64,000 bases of DNA from Paenibacillus_AB hodogayensis (lineage in GTDB: Bacteria > Bacillota > Bacilli > Paenibacillales > NBRC-103111). Position 1 is the first letter of the stretch. Every line of letters begins with the position of its first letter. Made by a program: the position numbers and the translations under genes. The notes under the pieces are model-generated. The model was not told the DNA's origin and made no database searches. It worked only from the letters and a program-made list of their open reading frames with translations. Where the stretch lies: contig NZ_BAAAYO010000008.1 in assembly GCF_039536325.1 (NCBI RefSeq), forward strand, positions 567,881 to 631,880, in the 5' to 3' direction. Positions 8,379-16,997 of this stretch are shown here, piece after piece.

Positions 8379-9077
8379 TTATAGGGAAGCGACCATATGC
8401 TCGACGATGCGGAACGAACGGTCCGCCGAAGCCGCCGCAAACTCGGCGAAGTTGACGTTCGCGGAGCCGTCCGCCTTGTCCGACATCGAGCGGATGACCA
8501 CATATGGCACTCCGTTCATGGCGCATACTTGCGCAACCGCCGAGCCTTCCATCTCCGTGCATGCCCCCCCGAGCTGCTCGTGCAGCAGACGGACCGTATC
8601 GCGGTCGGCGATAAACTGGTCGCCGGACAGAACCCGTCCTTGCACGGTATGGCCCTGCTCCAACCGTTCGCTCGCCTGAACGGCCAGCGCCACAAGGGCA
8701 GCATCGGCGCGGAACACCGAAGTCTCGGCGAACGGGATCGTGCCTCTCGGAAAGCCGAGCGGCGAAGCATCCATGTCGTGCTGCTGGCATTCCGTCGAGA
8801 TGACGATATCGCCGATATCGAGGGACGGATCGAGCGCGCCGGCGACGCCGGTGAAAATAATCGCGTCCACTCCGAACGAATCGATCAGCAGCTGCGTGCA
8901 TACCGCCGCATTCACTTTGCCCACGCCGGATTTGCAGAGGACGACGGATTTGCCGCGAAAACGTCCCGTCTGGAAACGGATACCCGCTTTTTCCGCAACG
9001 ACGACGTCCTCCAGTCCTTGCTCGATTTTCTCGATCTCCTCCGCCATGGCTCCGATCAGTCCGATTTTATTCCACAT
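8379..9077 (-). CDS. mtnN: 5'-methylthioadenosine/S-adenosylhomocysteine nucleosidase
   Basis: Cleaves adenine from methylthioadenosine and S-adenosylhomocysteine, feeding methionine salvage and the activated methyl cycle. The 232-residue length fits the family (about 231). Typical motifs are IGLIGAMAEEI at the N-terminus, FTGVAGALDP in the middle and EMEGSAVAQVC, where Glu and Met contact the ribose, then RSMSDKAD with the catalytic Asp. ATG 9077 follows GGAGG by 7 nt. An upstream in-frame start would begin inside the ccpA terminator. It lies just downstream of ccpA on the same strand but beyond that gene's terminator, so it is probably transcribed separately. Confidence 0.95.
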   Translation of the reverse strand: MWNKIGLIGAMAEEIEKIEQGLEDVVVAEKAGIRFQTGRFRGKSVVLCKSGVGKVNAAVCTQLLIDSFGVDAIIFTGVAGALDPSLDIGDIVISTECQQHDMDASPLGFPRGTIPFAETSVFRADAALVALAVQASERLEQGHTVQGRVLSGDQFIADRDTVRLLHEQLGGACTEMEGSAVAQVCAMNGVPYVVIRSMSDKADGSANVNFAEFAAASADRSFRIVEHMVASL

Positions 9078-9112
9078 CCCCTTACCTCCATCAAGAAAGA
9101 TAGTCTGCAAAC

Positions 9113-9140
9113 AAAAAAAGAGGCTCATTATACATGAGCC
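9113..9140 (-). terminator. ccpA terminator
   Basis: Minus-strand GGCTCAT/ATGAGCC hairpin with a 5-nt loop and a seven-T run. It overlaps the ccpA stop codon and separates ccpA from mtnN. Confidence 0.85.
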
Positions 9141-10132
9141 ACGGACTTGCGTTCGATAATCTCGTGCGGCAGGAGAACCTTGGACATGTCCACGTTTTCC
9201 TTGTTCATCAGCTTCGTTAGAAGTCTCATCGATACAGCCCCGATATCGTACATCGGCTGGGCGACCGTCGTCAGCTGCGGACGGACCATCGATGCCATGC
9301 GGATATTGTCGACGCTGATGACGGATACGTCTTCAGGCACCTTGAAGCCCCGGTCCTGCGTCGCATGGATCGCGCCGATAGCCATCTCGTCGGTAGCCGC
9401 GAAGATTGCCGTAGGACGGTCGGACAGCTCCAGGAAATATTTCATCACTTCGTAGCCGGATTCGTAACGGTAATTGCCGATCCGCACCAGCTCTTCGCTG
9501 ACGGGAATGCCCGCTTCCTCCAGCGCTTTCCGGTACCCTTGGTAACGGGCGTAGCCGTTTGCCGGGTCCTGCAGCGTGCCGCTGATCATCCCGATCTTGC
9601 GGTGGCCTTGTCCGATAAGCAGCTTGACCGCGTCATGAGCGGCAGCTTCATGGTCGATATCGACCGAAGGAATGAGCGACTTGTCATCGGTCGTCCCGCA
9701 GAGCACGATCGGCACCGAGGACGTTTTGAACGCCTGCACATGCTCCTCGGTAACCGTGCCTCCCATGAACAACAGCCCGTCTACCTGCTTCTCCAGCAGC
9801 GTATTGATAACGCGGATTTCCTTTTCCTTCTTCTTATCGGCATTACACAAAATAATATTGTAATGGTACATGTTGGCGATATCCTCAATCCCGCGCGCCA
9901 CTTCCGAGAAGATGGAGTTGGAGATGTCGGGGATGACGACGCCGACCGTCGTCGTTTTCTTGCTGGCCAGACCCCGGGCAACGGCGTTGGGGCGATAGCC
10001 GAGACGCTCGATCGCTTCGAATACTTTCTTTCTTGTTTGCGGCTTAACGTTAGGGTTGTTGTTGACTACGCGCGATACGGTTGCCATCGACACGCCGGCT
10101 TCCCGGGCAACGTCATAAATCGTAACGGTCAC
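9128..10132 (-). CDS. ccpA: Catabolite control protein A (LacI family)
   Basis: Global regulator of carbon catabolite repression that binds cre sites with HPr-Ser-P. Length is 334 residues. The N-terminal LacI helix-turn-helix reads TIYDVAREAGVSMATVSRVV with a hinge RPNAVARGLASKKT, followed by the periplasmic-binding-protein-like effector domain. The whole sequence is CcpA-like rather than a sugar-specific LacI. The start is GTG 10132, with a GGAG-type site about 11 nt upstream. The nearby ATG at 10139 is out of frame. ytxJ lies upstream, echoing the ytxGHJ-ccpA neighbourhood of B. subtilis. Likely local targets are the cre in the acsA leader and possibly its own promoter. Confidence 0.94.
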   Translation of the reverse strand: MTVTIYDVAREAGVSMATVSRVVNNNPNVKPQTRKKVFEAIERLGYRPNAVARGLASKKTTTVGVVIPDISNSIFSEVARGIEDIANMYHYNIILCNADKKKEKEIRVINTLLEKQVDGLLFMGGTVTEEHVQAFKTSSVPIVLCGTTDDKSLIPSVDIDHEAAAHDAVKLLIGQGHRKIGMISGTLQDPANGYARYQGYRKALEEAGIPVSEELVRIGNYRYESGYEVMKYFLELSDRPTAIFAATDEMAIGAIHATQDRGFKVPEDVSVISVDNIRMASMVRPQLTTVAQPMYDIGAVSMRLLTKLMNKENVDMSKVLLPHEIIERKSVAHV

Positions 10133-10170
10133 TAATCATCTACTCCAATACTCAGGGTAAAAACGGAGGG

Positions 10171-10224
10171 AAACGTTTTCTCGTTATTTGCATCCATCAT
10201 ACGACAAAAAACTCGGTTTCGCAA
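10171..10224 (-). promoter_or_regulatory. ccpA promoter and imperfect cre
   Basis: Minus strand TTGCGA (10224-10219), a 17-bp spacer and TATGAT (10201-10196) form a promoter. Just downstream, AGAAAACGTTTCCC (about 10182-10169) resembles a cre with two or three mismatches, consistent with autoregulation by roadblock. The promoter call is moderate and the cre call weak. Confidence 0.5.
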
Positions 10225-10246
10225 TGAAAACACGGTTACATTTCGG

Positions 10247-10594
10247 TTACAGAGTATCGTTCAGCCTTTCCCGCAAGGCCGAGGCGGTTATTCTCCAGTG
10301 GGAATCGTGCCACTCGGCTCTCCGCCCTTTGACGAACAACACCTGGGGAGATTCATGCTTTACGTTCAAGGATTCGGCAATCAGGCTGGATACCGGTCTT
10401 GCTTCTATAACGTGGACGATGGCGTACTCGATGTCCGGATTGCCGTCCCTGCTCACATAGGACAGCCATTGCTCGTAAGCCTCGGCGCTAATCGGGCAGC
10501 TTGTGCTGTGCTTGAATACGAGCACCGGCGTTTCGGAGCTGGATTCGAGCAGGTTCAGCCATTGTCGGGGAGACTCCAATTCCATGATGTCCAA
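10247..10594 (-). CDS. ytxJ: YtxJ-type bacilliredoxin-like protein
   Basis: YtxJ family proteins (about 110 residues) are thioredoxin-fold monothiol proteins linked to bacillithiol. The signature VFKHSTSCPISAEAYEQW contains the single active-site cysteine, and a cis-Pro SPQVLFVKGR segment follows. TTG at 10594 lies 8 nt after AGAGG. A GTG at 10603 abuts the ribosome site and an ATG at 10585 is rather far, so the exact start is uncertain by three codons either way. The position upstream of ccpA on the same strand matches the Bacillus neighbourhood. Confidence 0.88.
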   Translation of the reverse strand: MDIMELESPRQWLNLLESSSETPVLVFKHSTSCPISAEAYEQWLSYVSRDGNPDIEYAIVHVIEARPVSSLIAESLNVKHESPQVLFVKGRRAEWHDSHWRITASALRERLNDTL

Positions 10595-10822
10595 TGTAAA
10601 CACCTCTTTGACGTATACAACATCTCTTATGTTTATGTTACCAAAAACAAGTCAAAAAAGCCAACCTGCGCTGGCTGGCCGTATTTTCTGGAACGATTTC
10701 CGTCAACGCTGTCGTCGCCTTCCGGTCCGGAGCGGCAAGAGGTCAGGCGAAGGAGCGTGGAAACCGGTTGCTCGCAGCGCCGCCCATCTCCGGAGCATCC
10801 TGATCCGTATACAAGCCCGGGG

Positions 10823-11248
10823 TCAGGAGAGACGGTATGTAGCGGTCATATGAGTGGTGATCTGCTTCAAGCGAGAGCGGACATCTTCAAGCCACGCCTG
10901 ATCGTCGAGCGATTGGGCCAGCAGCAGCAGATCGAGCAATTCGTTGATGCGGCTTTCGATGATCGCCTCGACCGGCACATGCTTGTTTTCTTTTCTCGTG
11001 ACCTGGAACAGCAAGTGCGCCAGTTCGGATAATTCATTGAACAGCACGGTGCTTTTCTCCGGCTTCGTGCCAAGCGTGCGGATGTATCCGGTGAGCTGCG
11101 ACTTGACCGGCGGATAAACCTCCGATCGCTGGCAAGCGTCGCACGAATAAATCGGCACGTTCTCAATTTCCACCTTGTTTTGAAAAATAACGGTGCGCAA
11201 TCGAATGTTCATCGTCGCTCCGCAATGGCACGTTTTCTGCACGGCCAC
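10823..11248 (-). CDS. Hypothetical protein with N-terminal zinc-ribbon-like cysteines
   Basis: I do not recognise the family. About 141 residues. The N-terminus has KTCHCGATM followed by YSCDACQRSEVYP, a CxC...CxxC pattern that could bind zinc much like YgiT-type zinc fingers. The remainder is predicted mostly helical (LLDLLLLAQSLDDQAWLEDV) with no membrane segment. GTG 11248 is 5 nt after GGGAG. GTG 11242 is an alternative, and a TTG at 11305 lacks a ribosome site. It stands alone between ytxJ and a VanZ-like gene on the same strand. Confidence 0.7.
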   Translation of the reverse strand: MAVQKTCHCGATMNIRLRTVIFQNKVEIENVPIYSCDACQRSEVYPPVKSQLTGYIRTLGTKPEKSTVLFNELSELAHLLFQVTRKENKHVPVEAIIESRINELLDLLLLAQSLDDQAWLEDVRSRLKQITTHMTATYRLS

Positions 11249-11369
11249 AAGCACTCCCTTTCCGACCGGTCTTGCTGTCCAATCCTTGAACAGGTTTCGA
11301 TACAACTTATTCGATTTTTCCCGACAAACTCCTTCATCCGCCAGCTAGTATTTTTTGCTAGACCGGGCG

Positions 11370-11771
11370 TCAGCCCGACACGCGGCGGACGAACCGTTCC
11401 AAGGGAGGCCATGCAAGCAGCAGCATGGCGAGCGCGGCGCCGATCCCATCGTTGCGAATATCCAGAAGGTCCGGCTCGCGGCCGGGAACGAAGCTTTGAT
11501 GATATTCGTCGGTCAGCCCGTACAGGACGCACAGCGCAACCGCCAGCGCTTTGCCGCTCCAGGCGGCGGAACGCGGCAGCAGCGCCCAGTAAAAGGTCGC
11601 AGCCAATATAAAGTACAGGGCGAAGTGTCCCCAATTGAAGCTTTCCATCCACGGAAAAAAGGTTTGGAACCAGGGCAGCAGCGTATGAAGATCGTCGCCC
11701 GACTGATGCGACATATAGAAAATAACGGCCATCCAAATGACGGCCGGCAGCCAGCGGAACGCCCGCTTCAT
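11370..11771 (-). CDS. VanZ-like integral membrane protein
   Basis: A 133-residue protein with about four hydrophobic helices. VanZ features are an N-terminal WLPAVIWMAVIFYMS helix with SHQSG, then WGHFALYFILAATFYWAL and the conserved DEYHQSFVPGREPDLLDIRNDGIG loop (written here in part: DEYHQSFVPGR and DLLDIRNDG). Relatives are linked to glycopeptide tolerance or phage/peptide resistance, but the function of stand-alone VanZ proteins is mostly unknown. ATG 11771 follows GGGGGAG by 6 nt and is preferred over ATG 11786. Confidence 0.88.
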   Translation of the reverse strand: MKRAFRWLPAVIWMAVIFYMSHQSGDDLHTLLPWFQTFFPWMESFNWGHFALYFILAATFYWALLPRSAAWSGKALAVALCVLYGLTDEYHQSFVPGREPDLLDIRNDGIGAALAMLLLAWPPLERFVRRVSG

Positions 11772-11898
11772 TCCGGTCTCCCCCATCTCTTCGTCGCTCT
11801 CGCCGTTCGTAACGCATGTCTGACGGCTCTATTCATTATGACGCATCGAGCAAAAAATGCAATGGTTATATGGTACAATGGGACGTGGAGGGATGCGT

Positions 11899-12423
11899 AT
11901 GAGACTGGAAGGAAAACGGATCATCTGCTTGATTGACGAGGAATTCGAGGACTTGGAACTGTGGTACCCGATTTACAGAGCCCGCGAAGAAGGGGCGGTC
12001 GTGCTGCTGGCCGGCGCGGCAAGCGGCAAGACGTATCACGGCAAATACGGCGTACCGGCCGTGTCCGACATCTCGTTCGACGAGATGGACGCCGCAGCGT
12101 GCGACGGCCTGCTCGTTCCGGGCGGCTGGGCGCCGGACAAGCTGCGCCGTTATCCGCAAGTGCTAAAGCTTGTCCGCGAGATGGATGCCTCCGCGAAGCC
12201 GATCGGCCAGATTTGCCACGCCGGCTGGGTACTCATCTCGGCGAAAATATTGGCCGGCCGTACCGTCACCTCGACGCCGGGCATTCGCGACGATATGGAA
12301 AATGCTGGAGCGGTCTGGCTGGACGAGCCTGTCGTCGTCGACGGCAATCTGATCTCGTCCAGACGTCCGCCGGATCTGCCTCCATACGCCAAGGCGTTTT
12401 GCGACGCGGTAGCCGGGAGCTGA
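11899..12423 (+). CDS. DJ-1/PfpI family protein
   Basis: A 174-residue single-domain member of the glutamine-amidotransferase-like DJ-1/PfpI superfamily (protease, deglycase or glyoxalase-like members). The nucleophile elbow is QICHAGW with a conserved cysteine. DEEFEDLELWYP near the N-terminus supplies the acidic residue beside it, and the end holds SSRRPPDLP, typical of the PfpI/YhbO branch. ATG 11899 is 6 nt after GGAGGG. A TATAAT-free AT-rich segment precedes it. A strong terminator follows, so it is probably monocistronic. The substrate is unknown. Confidence 0.9.
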   Translation: MRLEGKRIICLIDEEFEDLELWYPIYRAREEGAVVLLAGAASGKTYHGKYGVPAVSDISFDEMDAAACDGLLVPGGWAPDKLRRYPQVLKLVREMDASAKPIGQICHAGWVLISAKILAGRTVTSTPGIRDDMENAGAVWLDEPVVVDGNLISSRRPPDLPPYAKAFCDAVAGS

Positions 12424-12479
12424 CGTCCCGCGTATCCGCAAATACAGCGCCAAGAGAGGTCGACTACAACGCGAAAAAA

Positions 12480-12516
12480 GGTTGGACAGAGGCAGCTTCT
12501 CTGTCCAACCTTTTTT
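12480..12516 (+). terminator. Intrinsic terminator after the PfpI-family gene
   Basis: GGTTGGACAGAG/CTCTGTCCAACC 12-bp stem, 7-nt loop and six T. Confidence 0.9.
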
Positions 12517-12594
12517 GCATCTCATTCGACCCGTCAGCCAAGCTAACGGGCAGGGCAAGCGCATATCCGCCAATACCGATAAGACCCGAAGAGT

Positions 12595-14334
12595 CTAGCG
12601 GTCCCGCTCGCGTTCCGGCGTCCCCGGAACGGACGTTTCCCTGGCCTGCAACAGCCCTTTCATTTCCGCGCTGGTGCGGCAGTCCAGCAGCCGCTCCAGC
12701 AGCCGCTTGCCTTCCTCCTCGGAGCTCTCAATCAGCCGGCTTTTGACGTCGAGCAGCGACTGGGCGGCCATGCTCAGATCGTGAACGCCCAGCCCTAGCC
12801 AAATCGGCAGCGCGTCCGGGTCGCCGGCCAATTCGCCGCACACACTGACGGATATGCCATGCTTTTGGGCCGCCTCGACCGTCAGCTTGAGCATCCGCAG
12901 CACGGCGGGATGGAACGGCTCGTAAAGATGCGATATTTTCTCATTCATCCGGTCCACGGCAAGCACGTACTGCACGAGATCGTTTGTGCCGATGCTGAAA
13001 AACTGCACTTCTTGGGCAAGCATATCCGCGATCGCTGCCGCCGCGGGAACCTCGATCATAATGCCGACCGGGATAAGCTCGTCGAACGCGGTCCCCGCGG
13101 AACGCAACTCTTGCTTGGCCAGCTCGAGCACGTCCCGGGCTTTGCGGATCTCCTCTACGGACGAAATCATCGGCAGCAGGATGCGGATGCTTCCGTACAC
13201 GCTCGCCCGCAAAATCGCCTTCAGCTGCGTCTTGAACATGTCCCGCCGATCGATCGAAATGCGGATTCCCCGGTAACCGAGAACAGGGTTCTCTTCTTCG
13301 GGCAGCGAGATGTAATCGAGCTGCTTGTCTCCGCCGATATCTAGCGTGCGAATGACGAGCGGCTTGCCTTGCAGCTTCTCCGCCGCCGCCTTGTATACCC
13401 CGAACTGCTCCTCTTCCTTCGGCCAAGTCGTCCCGTCCATGTACACCATCTCCGTACGGAACAAGCCGACGCCCTTCGCCCCGCGTTTCAACGTCTGCTC
13501 CAGCTCGTGCAGGGAAGCTATGTTGGCCAGCAGTTGAAATTCGCGCCCGTCGCGCGTCACCGCCGGAACGTCAACGATCGACTGCAGCCGCTCGCGCTTC
13601 TGCAGCAGCGTCTGCTGCCTCTCGCGATAAGCGGCGCCCGCATCGGCGTCAGGGTTGACGTAGACGTGGCCGCTCTCGCCGTCGACAATCAACCAGTCGC
13701 CGGTTTGCACGCCGCCGTCGATCCCGAATACGAACGGAATGCCCATTGCCCGCGCCATAATGGCCGTATGCGACGTTTTGCCGCCGGTGGCGGTGACGAT
13801 GCCGAGCAGCTTCTCGGAGTCCAGATGGGCCAATTGTGACGGCGTCAGCTCCCGCGCGACAATGATGAACGGCTGGTCCTCCGGCGGCTTCGCCTCTTCG
13901 AAGGCGCCGAGCAGATGCTTCAGCAGCCGGGTACCAACATCCTTGATGTCGAGCGCCCGCTCTTTCATATATTCGTCATCGAGCAGGTCGAACATATTGA
14001 CGAACTTGTCGACCACTTCCTTGACCGCCACCTCGGCCGCCTTGTACTGCCGCTGGATAATGCCGGCCACCTCGTTCATGAATACCGGGTCTTCCAGAAT
14101 GGCCAGATGGGCATCGAAAATATTCGATTCCTCGACGCCGAGAACTTCGGCGATTTCTTGCTTGATCTGCGTAAGCTCCGTCTTCGATATCCGCACGCCC
14201 TCGTGCAGCCGCTCGAACTCGAAAGCCATATCGTTGACGTCGATCGCGTTCTCCGTCATGTCCCATTCCCAATCGGGCAGAACAAACGCCTTGCCGATGG
14301 CGATTCCCGAAGCTCCTCCGTTGCCTTTAACCAT
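12595..14334 (-). CDS. ptsI: PTS enzyme I (phosphoenolpyruvate-protein phosphotransferase)
   Basis: Takes phosphate from PEP on an active-site histidine and passes it to HPr. 579 residues, slightly longer than usual. The phospho-histidine is H189 in TGGKTSHTAIMAR, the same number as in B. subtilis EI. The PEP-binding barrel follows with GLFRTEMVYM, GYRGIRI and the Cys loop VSVCGELAGD. ATG 14334 follows GGAGGTGA by 8 nt and overlaps the 3' end of the EIICBA gene by 8 bp, implying translational coupling. No HPr gene is present here, so HPr must be encoded elsewhere. Confidence 0.95.
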   Translation of the reverse strand: MVKGNGGASGIAIGKAFVLPDWEWDMTENAIDVNDMAFEFERLHEGVRISKTELTQIKQEIAEVLGVEESNIFDAHLAILEDPVFMNEVAGIIQRQYKAAEVAVKEVVDKFVNMFDLLDDEYMKERALDIKDVGTRLLKHLLGAFEEAKPPEDQPFIIVARELTPSQLAHLDSEKLLGIVTATGGKTSHTAIMARAMGIPFVFGIDGGVQTGDWLIVDGESGHVYVNPDADAGAAYRERQQTLLQKRERLQSIVDVPAVTRDGREFQLLANIASLHELEQTLKRGAKGVGLFRTEMVYMDGTTWPKEEEQFGVYKAAAEKLQGKPLVIRTLDIGGDKQLDYISLPEEENPVLGYRGIRISIDRRDMFKTQLKAILRASVYGSIRILLPMISSVEEIRKARDVLELAKQELRSAGTAFDELIPVGIMIEVPAAAAIADMLAQEVQFFSIGTNDLVQYVLAVDRMNEKISHLYEPFHPAVLRMLKLTVEAAQKHGISVSVCGELAGDPDALPIWLGLGVHDLSMAAQSLLDVKSRLIESSEEEGKRLLERLLDCRTSAEMKGLLQARETSVPGTPERERDR

Positions 14335-16240
14335 GCGTTGGGTCACCTCCCGTGAGCTTGGCATCCGGTTCGTCGCCTGGTTCCTTCATAATGACCGACA
14401 TGACGGACGCCTGGCCTTTCTTCACGTGCTTGAACGGGGCGAACGCCCACAGCTTGACGGTATTCGGATTCGTAATGACCATCGGCGTAGCCAGCGACTT
14501 GGCATGTTTCTTGAGCTTCTGCAAGTCGAAACGGATCAGCAGCTGACCGATCTCGACATCGTCGCCCTCTTTGACGACCGCCTGAAACAGCTTGCCCTGC
14601 AAATGGGAAGTGTCGATACCGATATGCAGCAGCACCTCGAGTCCTTCCTCCGTCCGCAAGCCGATGGCGTGCATCGTCGGGTAAATATGCACGATCTTGC
14701 CAGCTACGGGAGCGAGCAGTTCCCCCCGTTCCGGATAGAAGGCGACTCCATTGCCGACGAGCTTCTGGGCGAATATTGCGTCCGGAACCTCTTCCACCGG
14801 GATCATATTGCCCTGCACTGGCGCATGAAAGTGCACCTGTTTGATTTCCTTCTGCATCACCCTGACGATTTCCTCGCGGATAAGCTCCGAGAACGTTCCG
14901 AACACCACCTGCACGTTTCCTCCCCCAAGCCGGATGACGCCGGCGGCGCCCAGATGCTTCAGCGCATTGATGTCCATCAGCTTGTCATTGGCCAGCGTCA
15001 GCCGAAGCCGCGTAATGCACGCCTCGATCTGGTTGACATTGTTTTTGCCGCCCAACGCCTGGAGAATCAGCGGCGCCCGGTAGCGGACGTCGCCGGCCCA
15101 TTCCTCCAGCGACGAGCCTTCCTCCCGGCCCGGCGTCGGCAGCTGAAACCGCCGGATCGCCCAGCGGAACAGTACATAATAAATGCCGGCAAACACGAGC
15201 CCGATCGGAATCAGCAGCAGCCCGTTTGTCGCCAGATGCTCGTTGATGACGAAGTCGATGGCGCCTGCCGAGAACGAGAAGCCGTGATGAATATTGAGCA
15301 CGTAAGCGAGCCACATCGCGATGCCCGACAGCAGAGCGTGCACGACGAACAAGTACGGAGCCACGAACAGGAAAGCAAATTCGATCGGCTCGGTGACGCC
15401 GGTCAGGAAAGAGGCCAGCGCTGCGGTCAGAAACGTCGCCTTCACCTTCGGTTTCAAATCTTCGCGGGCTTCGTGAATAATGGCGAAAGCGACCGCGGGC
15501 AGCGCAAACATCATGATCGGGTAGAGACCGGCCATAAACATGCCCGCGCCGGGATCGCCGGCGAAGAAGCGCGGCAGATCGCCGTATACGACGTGCCCGT
15601 CCTCGCGCATGTAAGGCCCGATCTGGAACCAGACCACGTTATTCAAAATATGATGAAGTCCGAACGGCACGAGCAGCCGATAAGCGACCCCGTAGACGAA
15701 AGTTCCGATCTCCCCGTGCATTAAAATCCATTGGCCTAACCGGTCCATGACCGATTTGACGGTAGGACCGACCTGGATGACGACTGTCGAAAACATAATC
15801 GAGGCAAAGCTCATAAACAGCGGCACAAACCGCGGGCCGCCAAAAAACTGTATGTATTCCGGGAGCCGGATCGACTTGAAACGGTGGTAAGAGAAGGCCG
15901 CCAGCAGCCCGATCATGACCCCGCCGGCCACTCCGAGCTCGAAGAAGGTGCCCATATAGGTTTTGGTAAGCGAGAAAAAAATAAAATAACCGAGCAGCGC
16001 CGCCATTCCGGCAATGCCTGCATTTTGCGTCAAGCCGAGCGCAACGCCGATCGAGAACAGGAAAGGCAGGTATGTGAAAATGGCCGTGCCCGTATAGCTC
16101 ATCATTTCGCCGAAACGCTCCATGCCGATCCATTCCCATGGCAAATTGCCGAGAAACAGCAATATCGCCGCAGCCGGCAAAGCAATGGTCGGAATCATAA
16201 GCGATCGTCCGAATTGCTGCAAATTGCCCGTCCAGTTCAA
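14327..16240 (-). CDS. PTS sugar permease EIICBA (glucose/N-acetylglucosamine type)
   Basis: Membrane transporter that imports and phosphorylates a hexose. 637 residues in C-B-A order. The EIIC part (1-360) has about ten hydrophobic segments and GVTEPIEF, the sugar-binding signature. FSFSAGAIDF resembles the N-acetylglucosamine branch more than ptsG. EIIB carries its phospho-cysteine at C408 (EACITRLRL). EIIA has H524 and the phospho-histidine H539 (VLLHIGIDTSH). TTG 16240 follows a GGGGGGGAG ribosome site. The substrate is inferred and could be glucose. It forms an operon with ptsI. Confidence 0.9.
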   Translation of the reverse strand: MNWTGNLQQFGRSLMIPTIALPAAAILLFLGNLPWEWIGMERFGEMMSYTGTAIFTYLPFLFSIGVALGLTQNAGIAGMAALLGYFIFFSLTKTYMGTFFELGVAGGVMIGLLAAFSYHRFKSIRLPEYIQFFGGPRFVPLFMSFASIMFSTVVIQVGPTVKSVMDRLGQWILMHGEIGTFVYGVAYRLLVPFGLHHILNNVVWFQIGPYMREDGHVVYGDLPRFFAGDPGAGMFMAGLYPIMMFALPAVAFAIIHEAREDLKPKVKATFLTAALASFLTGVTEPIEFAFLFVAPYLFVVHALLSGIAMWLAYVLNIHHGFSFSAGAIDFVINEHLATNGLLLIPIGLVFAGIYYVLFRWAIRRFQLPTPGREEGSSLEEWAGDVRYRAPLILQALGGKNNVNQIEACITRLRLTLANDKLMDINALKHLGAAGVIRLGGGNVQVVFGTFSELIREEIVRVMQKEIKQVHFHAPVQGNMIPVEEVPDAIFAQKLVGNGVAFYPERGELLAPVAGKIVHIYPTMHAIGLRTEEGLEVLLHIGIDTSHLQGKLFQAVVKEGDDVEIGQLLIRFDLQKLKKHAKSLATPMVITNPNTVKLWAFAPFKHVKKGQASVMSVIMKEPGDEPDAKLTGGDPTHG

Positions 16241-16264
16241 GAGTCTCCCCCCCTTCCATCCTTC

Positions 16265-16293
16265 ATCCTAAAGCTTCCTTCCGTTTTTGTCAA
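16265..16293 (-). promoter_or_regulatory. Promoter of the EIICBA-ptsI operon
   Basis: Minus strand TTGACA (16293-16288), a 17-bp spacer and TAGGAT (16270-16265). The leader to the TTG start is only about 20 nt, so there is no room for the antiterminator/RAT leader found upstream of B. subtilis ptsG. Confidence 0.75.
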
Positions 16294-16328
16294 AATGAAA
16301 TCGTCCTATCCGAATGCCGGATAGGACG
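16292..16328 (-). terminator. Terminator after the CotF-like gene
   Basis: CGTCCTATCC/GGATAGGACG stem with a 7-nt loop, followed on the minus strand by an interrupted T-tract (ATTTCATTTT). The tract overlaps the -35 of the EIICBA promoter. Confidence 0.7.
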
Positions 16329-16335
16329 ACGGTAT

Positions 16336-16671
16336 TCAACGAACGTTCCAGTCGGGAAGCTGCGTCTTGTAGCCGGTAAACTGCTGATGCGCCTGGGCAA
16401 TGGCCTGCTGGTCGGCCGCATTCAGCTTGTACCAGCCTTTCTGAAACATCAGGTCGAACAATTGGAACTGATTTTGATGAACGTCCTGCAAAATCGTGCC
16501 GACCGTTTGGCGAAGCTTCGGATTTTGCATTTCGTTCAATCCCGTATTATAACCGGACGTCAAATATTTCTCAACCGATAAAATATCGTTGATCCGGTCT
16601 CTATCGCTGAATTCCGGTCCGTTCGGCTGGGCCTCTTGCTGCGATGCGGGCACCGCGATCTGCGTCGCCAT
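16336..16671 (-). CDS. CotF-like spore coat protein
   Basis: A 111-residue helical protein of the ferritin-like CotF family. FSDRDRINDILSVEKYLTSG and the later LRQTVGTILQDVHQNQFQLF are typical of CotF/YhcQ proteins of the inner spore coat. The N-terminus is Gln/Pro-rich. It starts at ATG 16671 shortly after a second short ferritin-like gene on the same strand, and a repeat protein lies further upstream. This points to a small spore-envelope cluster. Confidence 0.85.
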   Translation of the reverse strand: MATQIAVPASQQEAQPNGPEFSDRDRINDILSVEKYLTSGYNTGLNEMQNPKLRQTVGTILQDVHQNQFQLFDLMFQKGWYKLNAADQQAIAQAHQQFTGYKTQLPDWNVR

Positions 16672-16697
16672 ATCGAATCCCGTCCTTCCTTATGGAG

Positions 16698-16916
16698 TTA
16701 GCCTTGCAGCTCCGCCAAGATCGTCTCGTAATGAGCCTCGTGACGCTGTCCCATCTGCACGATGGCTTGGCGAATGGCCGCATCCGTGCAAGCATCTGCG
16801 GCGTCTTTGCATTTTTTGACCGCCAGCAGTTCCCAGGACAGGAAGTCTTTCAAATAAAGCAGCTCCTTGTCGGAGATCAGATTGCGGTCTGTCGTCGTAT
16901 TCGTTTGCTGCGCCAT
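16698..16916 (-). CDS. Small ferritin-like spore coat-associated protein
   Basis: A 72-residue helical protein with a Thr/Gln-rich start, then DRNLISDKELLYLKDFLSWE and RHEAHYETILAEL, a helical-hairpin pattern related to CotF-like small proteins. ATG 16916 follows GGGAGG by 8 nt. An in-frame upstream extension lacks a ribosome site. It lies 26 bp upstream of the CotF-like gene and is probably co-transcribed with it. Role in spores is inferred from neighbours. Confidence 0.75.
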   Translation of the reverse strand: MAQQTNTTTDRNLISDKELLYLKDFLSWELLAVKKCKDAADACTDAAIRQAIVQMGQRHEAHYETILAELQG

Positions 16917-16997
16917 CGAAAAAGCCTCCCTTCGTTCTGAATAGAAAGAAGAAGCGGTGCGCAGCATGGCCGCCCGCCGCTTCTTCTCATGCGCTAG

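Noticed and set aside
13739..15724. A 661-codon plus-strand frame across ptsI and EIICBA
   Set aside because: Shadow of two well-supported minus-strand genes; Arg/Asp-rich composition without any domain.
16292..16328. RAT/antiterminator leader of the EIICBA gene
   Set aside because: The hairpin lies upstream of the operon's own promoter and ends the CotF-like transcript instead.
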